Made by a program: the position numbers and the translations under genes
Part shown: piece after piece, positions 1-12,299 of the stretch
How the letters are laid out: each line of letters opens with the position of its first letter
How positions within the stretch are numbered: position 1 is the first letter of the stretch
Assembly: GCA_038030265.1 (NCBI GenBank)
Contig: CM075938.1
Coordinates: 56,103,189-56,167,188 of the forward strand
Length of the DNA stretch: 64,000 nt
DNA from: Corythucha ciliata
Lineage: Eukaryota; Arthropoda; Insecta; Hemiptera; Tingidae
Reading direction: 5' to 3'
Notes under the pieces: generated by a model
Database searches by the model: none
The model's input: the letters and a program-made list of their open reading frames with translations, nothing else
What the model was told of the DNA's origin: nothing

Positions 1-233
1 AAATTAGGTTAGTTCCAGAACTATTTTTAAAGAAGTCTTATGGAAATGGACATCCATTAGACTTCTTTTAGACATTGCTGTAATTTTCAACTCCCCCTTT
101 TCAATAGTTTGGACGATCTTGAAAGAAAAGCCTGCTTCCTCTTTTTCGTCCATTTGTGCTAATCAGTTCCCGGAAAACAAGAAAATACATAATTAACATC
201 AATTAATTCTGTTATACGCATGTAAGTACACAC

Positions 234-1170
234 GGGTGTTTCAGAATAACTACAAACAAGTAAAATGGGTTAAAATATAATTGATTTGCAATCAAAAAAG
301 CCAAATATATCATGGTCCGAAACTCAATAGTTTCCGAGGTATGATTTTTCAATCGTTATTTAGAGCAGTATCTCGCTTTTCTCAATAAAATGAGATTTTG
401 TCGTTTCCAAACGAACTTCTGGCGCCGGATTTGCAAAGAACACATTTTTTTTTCTGTTAGGAATGACAGTTTCCGAGAGAATGAGCCATTTTTTATCACC
501 ACGACACCGGCTCAAAGCTGCGCAAACTGGAAAATGCTCAATTTCGTGATAGAAGTCAACACTAATAGCGTTTCTCATTTGCCATCTCTTCATTGGCACG
601 TGGAGTGTATGTGACGTCATTGCACTGGCAATAAACATGTAAACACCTGGTGTGGTGTGGCTTCAAATGGAGCAGTTTTAAGCTAGCTTCATCATTATTT
701 CTTCCTCCGTGCGGTTTATCTGTTATAAACCTAAAGTTAGGTTTACTTGCACCGTCTAATTTCTCGAGGCAGAAAATGTTGTACAAGCACTGTGCTAGCG
801 CAGGTTGCCGTGGCAAATGGATCAAAATCTCAGTTACAAATGACAAATGGAGCGCCAAAATTCTTATCAGGACAACAACAGTGTGCACCATTGTGGAATT
901 CTCTTGCAAATGGTTAACGCTATAGGTAAATCACGATGCACAAAAACGTTATGGTGATAAAAAAGGACTCATTCTCTCGACAACTGTCATTCCTATCAGT
1001 AAAAACGTGTTATTTTCGAATCCGGCCGCCAAAAGTTCGTCCTAAAAAACGCTTGAAAATTCTTATCAAGGAAACTATTGAGTTTCGGACTATGGTGTAT
1101 TTCGCCTTCTTGATTGCAAATCAGGCCTACTTTCTCCAATTCATTTTTTTGCAGTTATTCGGAAATACCC
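234..1170. mobile_element. Palindromic foldback element, about 0.94 kb
   Basis: The outer ends are inverted copies (gggtgtttcagaataac near 234 and its imperfect complement ending at 1170). The arms stay recognisable inward, for example tcatggtccgaaactcaatag near 310-330 against its complement near 1080-1100. The centre is near 700. Short sub-motifs such as ggtccgaaa followed by a gatatgattttt-like string also occur in the palindrome at 4887-6376 and at 60716-60990, so these are probably one broad family. The ORFs inside are mirror images of each other and are not credible genes. No transposase is seen. Confidence 0.7.
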
Positions 1171-1251
1171 TATTATAAGTAGGGTTGGCAGACGTCGTTG
1201 TATTTCACGGGATAGTCCCAGCTTTTGCTAATTGTCCCGCATCCTTAGACC

Positions 1252-1424
1252 GGTCGTCCACTGGAAGCGTTCTGAGCGACGCTACAACGAGCGTACATCC
1301 AAAAAGGCTTAAATTGATTTCACTGCAGCTAAGCATACAGTGGACGATGTCACGCGTTCAATTTGAGCCCTTGGGGTGTACGCTCGTTGTAGCGCCGCTC
1401 GAAAACGCTTCCAGTGGACGACAG
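1252..1424. mobile_element. Small MITE with long TIRs
   Basis: The left end (gtcgtccactggaagcg then gctacaacgagcgta) is repeated in inverse at the right end (tacgctcgttgtagcg then cgcttccagtggacgac). The element is about 170 bp. Flanks read tagacc and agaccc, so a short target duplication is possible but not exact. It lies immediately left of the Harbinger-like element at 1432. Confidence 0.65.
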
Positions 1425-1431
1425 ACCCTTA

Positions 1432-2176
1432 AGGGGCCCACACACGGTCAAACATGCTTGACAAGCATGTTTGCCAACCTCGCTTGACAAGCAGATTTGA
1501 TCGTGTGTGGGGTCATGTTTGAAGGTTTGAAGGATTGACATCACGTTTGACGGTTTTCAGTCACTGCCAGAAAATTTGCTCTCAAACATTTGGTTTGACA
1601 AACATGTTTGATCGTGTGTGTGTGTTTCAAACCATCAAACCTTCAAACCACAAAGAAAAAAGGGTATTGGGGTGATTTTTATGATAATGAAAAAATTGGT
1701 TTATCATAATAATCCTTTGACTAAATATAGGGTGTTTCACGAGGAAAGGACATACTTTCCTGGAAACATGGAGCATACTTGCACACTTTACGTCTATAAG
1801 ATAGACAATAAGAAAAAAGAATATATTTATAAAAAATCTCTGAGCACATCTCAGCTCTTCCAAGAGATTTGCGTGGCCAAAGTACCTCTTTTCATGAGCC
1901 ATTGTTTGGTCCACATAGACCTTTTCTTCTTCCTGTGGGCTTTATTTTGCGGCTTCGGCCCTGATAAGGCAATACAAATAACTCAAATGGTTAATATCCA
2001 TACTTAAACATATTATGAACGCAAAATGAGCACTGCTGAAGCTTGGGCGCACGTTTGAAGTTGAAGCTTGACGACAAGTTTGACCGTGTGAGTGCGACAT
2101 CAAACGTCAACATGCTTGACAAGCGAAACTAATAAAACCATGCTTGTCAAGCATGTTTGACCGTGTGTGGGCCCCT
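1432..2176. mobile_element. PIF/Harbinger-like MITE with TTA target duplication
   Basis: The ends are AGGGGCCCACACACGGTCAA and its complement, and the flanks are TTA on both sides (1429-1431 and 2177-2179). A 3-bp TWA duplication is typical of PIF/Harbinger. Inside the ends are tandem and inverted copies of a short catgcttgacaagcatg palindrome. A shorter relative with TAA flanks lies at 33261-33424. The middle (1630-2000) has an open 129-codon frame with no recognisable domain, which I treat as chance. Confidence 0.7.
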
Positions 2177-3385
2177 TTAGGATTGCCTTTTCAGAGGAAT
2201 ACGAGTGGGAGCAATAATAGGCAAGGCAGGAGAATGGATATCGACGGGTTGGAACAGACTGATCACTAGGGATCGGATTTTCATTGCGACGAATTTGTTT
2301 GCATTAAATTGCATATTTGGGGGATAGCAGCAGGAAAACGTATAAAATTACTTATTTTTTCAAGAAAATAAAATATTCCTGATCTGACCACACAGTGCAT
2401 AAACGCCCAACGCGTTCATTTTTTATTATTGACGCACAAAAAATATTCTAGAACAAAAAATTAGTGTACGTTGAAAAGTGCGGCGTGGGACAGAGTTGAA
2501 ATAACAGCCAAACGCAACTCCCGATGAAAACTGCATGCTTCAGCGAGAAAACCGCTTATTGTAGGCTCAGCGAGCGGCCCAAAATACGCTACTCTTTTTT
2601 CGTTTGAGAACAAGGATTGTTTTTTTCAGCTTTTCATACCATTACTTCTTAGCTTAGTTCGTTTTTAGCTTGATTCGTTAGAACGAATCACTTTAGCAAG
2701 TAAACTGAACGCATTCGCCAGGGAGTTTGAAAACGTTTTCAAACGGACTAACTGTTACTTTGAATATCTGGCCTTTTTTTGTTTGTATTTGTCGAGGTTT
2801 AAAGCGCCCCATGCACTGTCAGTTTAACTGAAGGCAATCGTGAGGCCGTCGTTCGGGGTTACCCACACATTTTCAGTTAATCTGAAGGCCATGGACTGCA
2901 GTCCACGTGCAGTCCGTGAAAACTGAAGGTGTGTGGCCGTAGGACCGGCTAGGATCGGACGTGAGATCGTTGATTGACAGTGTATGATACCCGTCGATTT
3001 TGGCCGGACGGTCGCCTCTTGAGGCGACGGCCTACTCAGTGAAGTCAAAATCCAATCGACCGTCCGAACAACACAAAATAAAAAACATGAACCCAAACGC
3101 AGAACGGCGGCTGCACCCTTCACCTTCCCTTCCGCCACAGTTGTAGATTGTAGGATAAGTGATTTTTTTATTTCACCCCAAATCAAAAATCGGGTGCTTC
3201 TTAAAGGGGGACGTTTAATTTTTAACTACCGGATGGACAAAATTCAGCTAACTCAACGTAGGTAATAATATAACTTTCAATGGTTCCGTTCAAATTATAT
3301 TCTGCACTTTGAGTTGTGAATGCTATGAGGAGAGCTTTTCACAATGTCTCCAACTCAACGAGGTAACTCATCGGAAGAGTTTAGG
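2177..3385. other. Gene-free stretch with a small TIR element near 2810-2990
   Basis: No credible exon is seen on either strand. Around 2810-2990 a small inverted-repeat element is suggested: catgcactgtca near the left end and tgacagtgtatg near the right, with inner inverted pairs (acacattttcagtt and aaaactgaaggtgtgt). A perfect hairpin gtcgcctc-ttgaggcgac lies near 3010-3030. The minus-strand ORF over 2824-3186 follows these inverted repeats and is not supported as a gene. Confidence 0.45.
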
Positions 3386-3440
3386 ACTCACACGTAGGGT
3401 TGCCAGATTTGAAAAGCTGGAAAACCGGCCTATACATATA

Positions 3441-4858
3441 CAGGGTGTTTCTGAAATGGATGTCAATATTTAGTCTGGTGGTTCTACGTCACAAATGCGT
3501 CAAAACAAGTGATATTGACCCTAGTACGATTCCTAATAGTTTCCGAGATATTCACGGATTTAGTAGTTTTCAAAATGACCTTGTTTTCTTGAAGAAAATC
3601 GTCCGTACCTTAGCAACCAGGCGAGTCACGTCAAATCTGATGACACCGTTGGAAATTCCAGACTTATTTCTACGTCGTTTAGTGTTATTTGCTTGAATTT
3701 CTCCCACTCCTGCTGAGAAATTCCGCGTCAAAATTGAAATTGTTTACAATACTACCCATGCTGACTAGGTTTTGAAGTCGATTTTCTCAGCAACAAGTGG
3801 TTCACACGATGACCTTTTTTCAGAAAAGTTGGCGCATGGTGTCAGCATCATTATGGTATCTTGACGTCACCTTCCATCTCGGATAATTTTTCGATTATTC
3901 CAAAATGATTGCTGAAAAATCCGTTTTAGTTCTCATTACTCAAATAGTCTTTCTTCACGAATAACTCGAGAAAAACACGATGAATGTTTGCCATCCATTC
4001 TTGACTAAAAAGGGCCTCTGAAAGTAAACATTTAAAAATTATAAAGGACTCAACTGTGCTGAAGACACACTATAGGTGATGACAAAGAACAAGTTGTGGT
4101 TTAGGCCTATAAAGAAATGTCCTTATTAATCGTTATTATTCATCCTTATTAATAGTAGTCACGGAAGACCCGGCTCTGAGGACCATTCAACGTTTAATGA
4201 GGACATTTCTTTTAGGCCTAAATCACCACTTGTTCTGTGTTACCACCCGCTGTGTCTTCAGCACAGTTGAGTTCTTCATGATTTGAAAATATTCACGTTC
4301 AGAGGCCCTTTTTAGTCAAGAATGGATAGCAAAAATTTATCAAGTTTTTTATCGAGTTATTCATGAAGAAGGATTATTGGAGTAATGAGCACCAAAAGCA
4401 ATAATCGGAAAAATATCCGAAATGGAAGGTGATGTCAAGATACCATAATGATGCTGACACCATGCGCCAACTTTTCTGAAAAAAGGTCATCTTGGAAACC
4501 ACTTGTTGCTGAGAAAATCGACTTCAAAACCTAGCCAGCATGGGTAATATTGTAAACAATTTCAAGTTTGACGCGGAATTTCTCAGCAGGAGTGGGAGAA
4601 ATTCAAGCAAAAAACACTAAACGACATAGAAAAAAGTCTGACCTTTCCAACGGTGCCATCAGATTTGACGTGACTCGCCTGGTTGCTAAGGTACGGACGA
4701 TTTTCTTCAAGAAAACAAGGTCATTTTGAAAACTACTAAATCCGTGAATATCTCGGAGACTATTAGGAATCGTACTAGGGTCAATATGAATTTTTTTGAC
4801 GCATTTGTGATGTAGAACCACCAGCCTAAATATTGACATCCATTTCAGAAACACCCTG
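3441..4858. mobile_element. Foldback element with CAGGGTG termini (copy 1)
   Basis: The element is an almost complete palindrome. The left arm starts cagggtgtttctgaaatgg and the right arm ends with its complement; arms are about 700 bp and the centre is near 4140. TATA stands on both sides (3437-3440 and 4859-4862), consistent with insertion at TA, as in Tc1/mariner elements, or with a 4-bp duplication. ORFs of 98 and 83 codons in the two arms are mirror-image copies and are not independent genes. It split an older sequence whose uninterrupted form is visible in inverse near 12500-12580. Confidence 0.8.
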
Positions 4859-4886
4859 TATACGTATACACAAGTCGTGTATTATA

Positions 4887-6376
4887 CAGGGTGGAAGGGG
4901 ATAAGTGTGACAAAAATTTTTGGGTGATAGTAGGCCTCATTTGCGACCGAAATTACCATATACACCATGGTCCGAAAATCAATACCCTTCGAGATATGAT
5001 TTTTCTAACGATTTTCAAGGCTTACATCATTTTTTTTAACTAACGGCGAGAAACTCGCATGTTATTTGAATTTTTGCAACTTTTGGTGATGGATTCGGAA
5101 AGAGCACACTATGTTCTGTCGGGATTAGCCATTTTCGATCGACGTTAACTATTTTATGTGCCCTTAAATGGGGCTCAAAGTCGTGCAAATCGGGGAATTA
5201 ATTTTTTTCAAAAAAAGTCAGTCCCCGTTTGTCCACACTAAATCTGAGTGAACGGACAACCCGTGATTCAGAAAAACATCTTCAAAGTGTCCTTTACAAA
5301 AACAGTCATAAGCGTTTTCTTAGTTGTTTGGAGATTTTTCGTCAGAAATGACGATTTCTTAGAAAAAATAATGATTTTTCTCTTCAAAATCGCTTGTTTT
5401 GACCTGAGAAATTTGAACAAGTTTTGTGATGTTAACGTGATAAACAGCACTAAAACCTAATCCAAAGCTATACGTTGAATCAAACTGCTTATGCCCGCCT
5501 ACCAAAGTAACGAAAAATGTCGCTCCGGCAGCTGGGGTGTCGGACTGTCGGATAGAGTACATTTCACGAAATACGAATTTCGTTAATTCAACTAAATTTG
5601 CGATTATTCAGCAAGAATGGCTATAAAAATGTAGAGTAGCAACGTGAAATGTTAATTAATTGCGAATAATAGCTAAATAACTAAAAACGTCGAAACTTGT
5701 AGTAGTGTAATGCACTTAACCCGACAGCCAGCGGCCGGAGCGACATTTTTTGTTACTTTGGTAGACGGGCATAATCAGTTTGATTCAACGTATAGCTTTG
5801 GATTTGGTTTTAGTGCTTTTTATCACGTTAAAATCACAAAACTTGTTCAATTTTTTCAGGTCAAAACAAGCGATTTTGAAGAGAAAAATCATTATTTTTT
5901 CTAAGAAATCGTCATTCCTGACGAAAAATTTCCAAATAACTAAGAAAACGCTTATGACTATTTTTGTAAAGGACACTTTGAAGGTGTTTTTCTGAATCAC
6001 GGGTTGTCCGTTCACTCAGATTTAGTGTGGACAAACGGGGACTGACTTTTTTTGAAAAAAATTAATTCCCCGATTTGCACGACTTTGAGCCCCATTTAAG
6101 GGCACATAAAATAGTTAACGTCGATCGAAAATGGCTAATCCTGACAGAACATAGTGTGCTCTTTCCGAATCCATCACCAAAAGTTAAAAAAATTCAAATA
6201 AAATGCGAGTTTCTCGCCGTTAGTTAAAAAAAATTATGTAAGCCTTAAAAATCGTTAGAAAAATCATATCTCGAAGGGTATTGATTTTCGGACCGTGGTG
6301 TATATGGTAATTTCGGTCGCAAATGAGGCCTACTATCACCCAAAAATTTTTGTCACACTTATCCCCTTCCACCCTG
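4887..6376. mobile_element. Foldback element with CAGGGTG termini (copy 2)
   Basis: This is a second large palindrome. Its left end starts cagggtggaaggggataagt and its right end is the complement. Arms are about 680 bp with a short unmatched centre near 5580-5700. TATA flanks both ends (4883-4886 and 6377-6380). Its body differs from copy 1, so it is a separate family sharing termini. Diverged relatives of one arm occur near 300-470 and at 60716-60990. Mirror-image ORFs in the arms have no recognisable domain. Confidence 0.8.
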
Positions 6377-6400
6377 TATAAATATATACCGGGTGACACA

Positions 6401-8266
6401 TAGTGTTGAATCGATACCAACAAAGTATCGATACTTTACTCATTTGAAGTATCGAATGGGAAGTATTGAATGGTACTTGGTATCGAATGAAAAGTATGGA
6501 TACTCATATAACTTGTTTACAGTATCGTATAAAAAGTATCGATATATACTCGGTATCGGTACAGAAGTACCAATACCAAAAGTACTTGGTATTGATTCAA
6601 AAGTATCGATACCGTAGTGGTATCGATTCAACAAGCTTGTAATAAAACCCCTCCACCACCAACCAACAAAAGCCAAAAGCACTACCATCTCTAATGATTT
6701 ATCGAGTCGTATATCACTACTCCCTTATACAAATACAGATTCATTTTAATTGAAACACAATGACTACTTAAGCTCGATGCACGCTATGCAACTTTTGAAA
6801 TAGGATTGCCTACCGATTTTAAAAAATATCCGGTCACTACCGGGGACCATATATTTCCTTTCGACCTCCAAATAAATAGCAATCATGCTACGAAAAATGC
6901 ATAGTGTGCACCGACCTTATAACTCTCTTACTTAACCGATACTTTTACGATACCGAATGAATATACCCGATACCGAATATCTACTCATTTGAAACAATAC
7001 CCATTCGATACCGAGTAACAGTACTCATTTGAATCAATACCCATTCGATACCGAGTAAAAGTACTCATTTGAATCAATACCCATTCGATACCGAGTAAAA
7101 GTACTCATTTGAATCAATACCCATTCGATACCGAGTAAAAGTACTCATTTGAATCAATACCCATTCGATACCGAGTAAAAGTACTCATTTGAATCAATAC
7201 CCATTCGATACCGAGTAAAAGTACTCATTTGAATCAATACCCATTCGATACCGAGTAAAAGTACTCATTTGAATCAATACCCATTCGATACCGAGTAAAA
7301 GTACTCATTTGAATCAATACCCATTCGATACCGAGTAAAAGTACTCATTTGAATCAATACCCATTCGATACCGAGTAAAAGTACTCATTTGAATCAATAC
7401 CCATTCGATACCAAGTAAAAGTACTCATTTGAATCAATACCCATTCGATACCTAGTATTTACTTGTTTGAATCAATACCCATTCGATACCGAGTAAAAGT
7501 ACTCATTTGAAACGATACCGAATCAGTACCCATTCAATACCGAGTAAAAGTACTCGAATGGGTATTGATTCAAGCGAGTAAATACTCGGTATCGAATGGG
7601 TATCGATTCGGTATCGTTTCAAATGAGTACTTTTACTCGGTATCGAATGGGTATCGTTTCAAATGAGTACTTTTACTCGGTATCGAATGGGTATAGATTC
7701 AAACAAGTAAATACTCGGTATCGAATGAATATTGATTCAAATGAGTACTTTTACTCGTTATCGAATGGGTATTGATTCAAACGAGTAAATACTCGGTATC
7801 GAATGGGTATTGATTCAAATGAGTACTTTTATTCGGTATCGAATGGGTATTGCTTGAAATGAGTACTTTTACTCGGTATCGAATGGGTATCGTTTCAAAT
7901 GAGTCCTTTTACTCGGTATCGAATGGGTATTGATTCAGTATCGTACTAGTTTTAATCAATACCCATTCGATACCAATTAAAGTACCTACTCATTTCAAAC
8001 GGTACGTTTCCGATGCCGGGAGTTCACGTGTTTAAATTGATTTAAAAAAATTAAAATTAAAAAATATTCGGTATTGATTAAAAATTATCGAATCGTACTC
8101 AGTATCGAATGAAAAGTATCGATTCCTGAAGTACTCATTTCCCTGTATCGAACCAAAGTATCGAAATAGTACTTGGAATCGAAAAAAGTATCGGTACCAA
8201 AACTACTGGGTATCGATTGAAAAGTATCGATACTTTACTCTATTTACTGGTATCGATTCAACACTA
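6401..8266. mobile_element. hAT-like nonautonomous element carrying inverted 40-bp minisatellite arrays
   Basis: The termini are tagtgttgaatcgatacc and its complement, flanked by an exact 8-bp direct repeat GTGACACA (6393-6400 and 8267-8274), the duplication length typical of hAT. The interior consists almost only of repeats built on ggtatcg/cgatacc. From about 7021 to 7440 a 40-bp unit (gtactcatttgaatcaatac plus ccattcgataccgagtaaaa) is repeated about ten times with few changes. From about 7550 to 7940 the same unit recurs in the opposite orientation, more diverged. The transcript would fold into a long hairpin. No transposase is seen. Confidence 0.85.
7021..7440. repeat. 40-bp tandem array, about 10 near-identical units
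   Basis: The unit is gtactcatttgaatcaatac followed by ccattcgataccgagtaaaa, and successive copies are almost identical, so the array is young or homogenised. There are no unique spacers, which rules out a CRISPR array. The inverse array at 7550-7940 is less regular. Confidence 0.95.
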
Positions 8267-8274
8267 GTGACACA

Positions 8275-8760
8275 CTGTAAATTGAACACAGGCCACTCCC
8301 ACGCGCGGACAAAAATTAATTGACTGTGAAAGTGTGAACCAGTGTGTGTATGTTCACAAAGGCTAGGTTCAATTTGAGGAGGGCCTTATAGCGTTTTCGA
8401 TTCCCCAAAAAATCTGCCTCACGACAGTAAATTTCTACGCGTTTTCTCTTAATTAAATATGTTAATGTAGAAGACGGATGGAAATAGGGTTGCCAGATGA
8501 CCGGTTTTCGACCGGCCTGACCGGTTTTGGAAGTCCGAGGCCGGATGCCGGCCGGACCCTCGACCGGCCTTAAGTAAAGCCGGTTTTCGGATTTGCTCAT
8601 TTTGTAATAATTTTTCCTCATTAAATTATTCGTAAGGGAACTTAGCGACAAGATTTTATTTCTTTAAAACGTCGGGGATGATTTCGTGACTTTCGTGTGA
8701 CTTGTGCAGGCCGGCACCGCGCTAACTCTCAGCCTAGGTAGGGCCTATTGTATTGTCAGT
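8275..8760. repeat. Left SINE-like block and left ccggtt-rich block of the composite element
   Basis: Positions 8275-8480 match, in inverse, 12300-12500: both carry the gtgaaccagtgtgtgtatgttcaca-type region and a block beginning ttaattaagagaaaacg in one orientation. Positions 8484-8760 match, in inverse, 12640-12970: aggccggatgccggccgg and the cagcggttcagtcactgtattg end. The order of the two blocks differs between the sides, so this is not a simple palindrome. The ORFs across it are not supported. Confidence 0.7.
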
Positions 8761-9084
8761 TCCAGCGGTTCAGTCACTGTATTGTTGTGTTGTCGTGGGG
8801 GAAAGAGATGGCCAAGCGCGGATCCAGAGTCAGCTTAAGGAGGGGGCCACATTATGACTCCATTCGGCCCTCGCACCTACCAATACCACACGTCAAACCG
8901 TTCCTAGACAGACACAGTTCTCAATCTCCGATAATTGAAACATCGGAAAATTGAGGAAACCCAAACGCCGGAAAAGTGGGGGGGGGGGAGAAACAACATT
9001 CAACATTCAATATGTAACGTGAACTATTAGTCTGGCAAAAATATGCCTCCCGCCGAATAAAGTGTACTCAGCGCAGTGATGCAG

Positions 9085-9310
9085 AGGAAGGTCTTATAAG
9101 CCCCATGGCTAACACTGCAATTGTGACCCTCAAAATTGGGTTTTTTAGTGAGTGAAATCATGGAAATTACATTTTTATTGAGTGAAACCAGCTAAAAACG
9201 GTTGTTAGTGCGAAAAACCGACGCAAAAAGTCACTGAAGTAGGCCACCTAGAGAAATTGCTTTACTGGCAAACAAATGTTCCGAGATTAGCTGTTCATAA
9301 AATTGACAGT
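9085..9310. repeat. 225-bp block repeated in direct orientation at 10475-10700
   Basis: Shared strings include aattgggttttttagtgag, ggctaaaaacggtt and ccgagattagctgttcat. Divergence is moderate. Each copy is followed by the attgacaatttcctcat array, so the pair behaves like a long period within the array region. Confidence 0.75.
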
Positions 9311-9339
9311 CTCCTCATGGAATTAATAATTTCCACACA

Positions 9340-10170
9340 AAATTGATAATTTCCTCATAAAATTGACAATTTCCTCATAAAATTGACAATTTCCTCATAA
9401 AATTGACAATTTACTGATAAAATTGACAATTTACTGATAAAATTGACAATTTACTCATAAAATTGACAATTTCCTCATAAAATTGACAATTTACTCATAA
9501 AATTGACAATTTACTCTTAAAATTGATCATTTCCGCGTACAATCGGCTATTCATACTAAAAATAACAAGTTTAAAGCCAAAATAACGATCACCAATTACT
9601 GTATTAACAATAATCACCAAAAGGGTAATTGCCTATCGAGAAATGGTTGAAATTAATAACTTTTAATTTTTTGGTTCCAAGGACCAAAAATTCCTCAATT
9701 TGGGGATAAGTTTTAATTTCTTCGTGAAATTGACAATTACAGTTCCAAACTGAGAATTTCTGCTTCAAATTGACAAAGTTTTAATTAAATTGACAATGCG
9801 CCAATAAAAATGTCAATTGCTAATAAAAACGAAAATTTTCTCGTGAAAATAACAATTTCGTCCTACTAACAATTCCACATAAAATTGACAATTTCCTCAT
9901 AAAACTGACCATTTCGTCGTAAAATAGATAATATCCCAACAAAATTGATGATTTCCTCGTAAAATTGACAATTTCCTCATAAAATATACAATTTTCGCAT
10001 AAAATTGACAACTTTCTCACAAAATGGGCGATTTCTTCATATAATTGACGATTTCCGTACCAAATTGTCAATTTCATAAAGTAGACAATATCCTGTTGAA
10101 ATTGATTATTTCCTCGTAAAATTGACAGTTTCCTCATAAAATATACAATTTACCCATAAAATTGTCAATT

Positions 10171-10223
<53 letters not shown>

Positions 10224-11740
10224 GCTTGTGCTTTGTAGCCACTAGCAAAATTTCCTCTTAATATAGGCAATTTCCAAAATGGACAATTTCCTCACGAAAT
10301 TGACGATTTCCGTGTAAAATTGGCAATTTTCTCATAAAATACATAATTTAATTGAAAAATTGACAATTTTCTCATAAATTGGACGATTTCCTCATGAAAT
10401 TGTCAATTTCTTCATAAAATAGACAATTTACCATAAAATGTATTAGTTCTTCATAAAAGTAACAATTTGCGGAGGGGAAGCATTATGTCCCACGGCTACC
10501 ACTGCGATTGTAACCATAAAAATTGGGTTTTTTAGTGAGCGAAATCCAGGAAATTACTTTTTTTATTGAGTGAGACCGGCTAAAAACGGTTCTTAGTGCA
10601 AAAAATCGGCGCAATCAGTCACTGAAGTTTGCCAACCAGCCTAAATTTGTTTACTGGCAAACAAATTTTCCGAGATTAGCTGTTCATCATATTGACAATC
10701 TCCTCATGAACTTGACAATTTCCTCATAAAATTGACAATTTCCTCACAAAACATATAACTTCCTGATAAAATTCACGATTTCCGTCTGGAAATTGGATAT
10801 TTCCTCATCAAATCGACAATTTTCTCATGAAATTGACAATTTCCTCATAAAATTGACAATTTCTTCATAAAATTGTCAATTTCCTCATAAAACATATAAT
10901 TACCTGATAAAATCCATGATTTCCTAATAAAATTGACAATTTCCTCATAAAATAGACAATTTCCTCATAAAATTGGATATTTCCTCACAAAATTGACAAT
11001 CTCCTCATAAAATTGACAATTTCTTCATAAAATTGTCAATTTCCTCATACAACATATAATTTCCTAATAAAATTCACGGTTCCCTCATAAAATAGACAAT
11101 TTCTCCGTAACATTGATTATTTCCTCGTGAAATTGACAATTTCTCTATATAATTGACAATTTTCCCATAAAATTGATAATTTCGAAACGATCTACTGCGA
11201 AACTACTGCATTAACAAAAATCATAAAAAGGGCAATTGCCCATTGAGTCAAGGGGCAAAATTAATAAGTTCCAAAAGGACGAAAAATAAATAATTTTCTA
11301 GTGAATTGACAATTTCCACGTCAAATTAACAATGCCTGCTTCAAATTGACACGTTTTTAATTAAATTGACTATGCGCTAATAAAATTGACGATTTCGTCC
11401 TAAAATTAACGATTCCTAGTTACGATTTTCTCTTGAAATGAGCAATTTCCAATTCGAACTAACAATTGCCTTACAAAATTGGAAATTCATTCGAAAGGGG
11501 CAATTTTCTCATTATATTCATAATTCTTCATACAATATGTCATTTTCTTCATAAAATTGACTATTTCCTTATTGAACTGAAGATGGACTCATCAAATTGA
11601 TACTTTTTAGACTGAAAATTACCTCATAAAGTCAACCATTATGCTCATAAGGTTAAGATGTCTTATAAAATTGAAAGTTTTCTCATAAAACAGACAATTT
11701 CGTTATGAAATTGACAATTTTTTAGTGAAACCGACGAGCT
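9340..11740. repeat. AT-rich minisatellite core, 20-bp unit
   Basis: The unit is cctcataaaattgacaattt. It is nearly perfect at 9340-9520 and degenerate from there to about 11740, in mostly one orientation with occasional inverted units (attgtcaattt). A 45-base T run lies at 10176-10220. Apparent ORFs (for example 9820-10137, -) simply translate the repeat. No gene is present. Confidence 0.9.
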
Positions 11741-12217
11741 CTTGGTGAAGCATTTCGCATATTTGTTGCCTTTGGCGCGGCCTTTCACGTAAATTTTGCC
11801 TTGAATGTGGCGATTCAAGTGAGTGTTTGCCCGGAATGTTTGCGTTTTGCCCGCCGCCGTGGGGCATTTCGCGCGGTTCACTCGTTGTGCCGCGGCCTTT
11901 CTAAACAGTTTTTTTTTTTCCTCACAATGTGACGTTTCGCTTATAAGTTTGCCCTTGGCGTCACCTTTCTCATAAATTTTGCCCTTGAAGTGGTGGCGTT
12001 CAACGTCAATTTTCTTCTGTGAGACCATTCGCGAGAGTTTTCCCCTTGAGTAAATCAGTATTTCGCATCTCTCGAGACCCTCGGACCTAAGAGAAAATGA
12101 CCCTAAAATTAAGGTGAGGAGGTTTTGATGATTTTTTTTTTTCGCAAGTGACCTCGACTCCAAGGGAGGGGCCATGGCCGCCACTGGAGATGGCCCGGAG
12201 TTGAATAGTTCCTGGTC

Positions 12218-12292
12218 GCCGCGGTGTCTTGGTGGTCTAAGAGCCGTACCGGAGATACGGTGTCCGCCGGGTTCGATTCCCGCTCCGTGGCA
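12218..12292 (+). other. tRNA-like head of a SINE
   Basis: The segment folds roughly as a tRNA: acceptor gccgcgg with ccgtggc, a D-arm tctt...aaga, an anticodon stem ccgta/tacgg and a T-arm containing ggttcgattcc. The anticodon loop ccggaga lacks U33 and the T stem has a mismatch, so it is probably not a working tRNA. It is followed directly by the SINE-like block 12300-12500, which fits a tRNA-derived SINE head. The matching block on the left side (8275-8480) lacks this head. Confidence 0.55.
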
Positions 12293-12299
12293 GGTTCTT

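Noticed and set aside
3400..4854. Two similar ORFs of 98 and 83 codons as a gene pair
   Set aside because: They are mirror images in the arms of one palindrome.
7021..7440. Regular array resembling a CRISPR array
   Set aside because: The whole 40-bp unit repeats without unique spacers, it lies inside a eukaryotic TIR element, and no cas genes exist in the window.
12218..12292. Functional tRNA-Ser
   Set aside because: Position 33 is C, a T-stem pair is broken, and the segment is fused to a SINE-like tail. Kept only as a tRNA-like SINE head.
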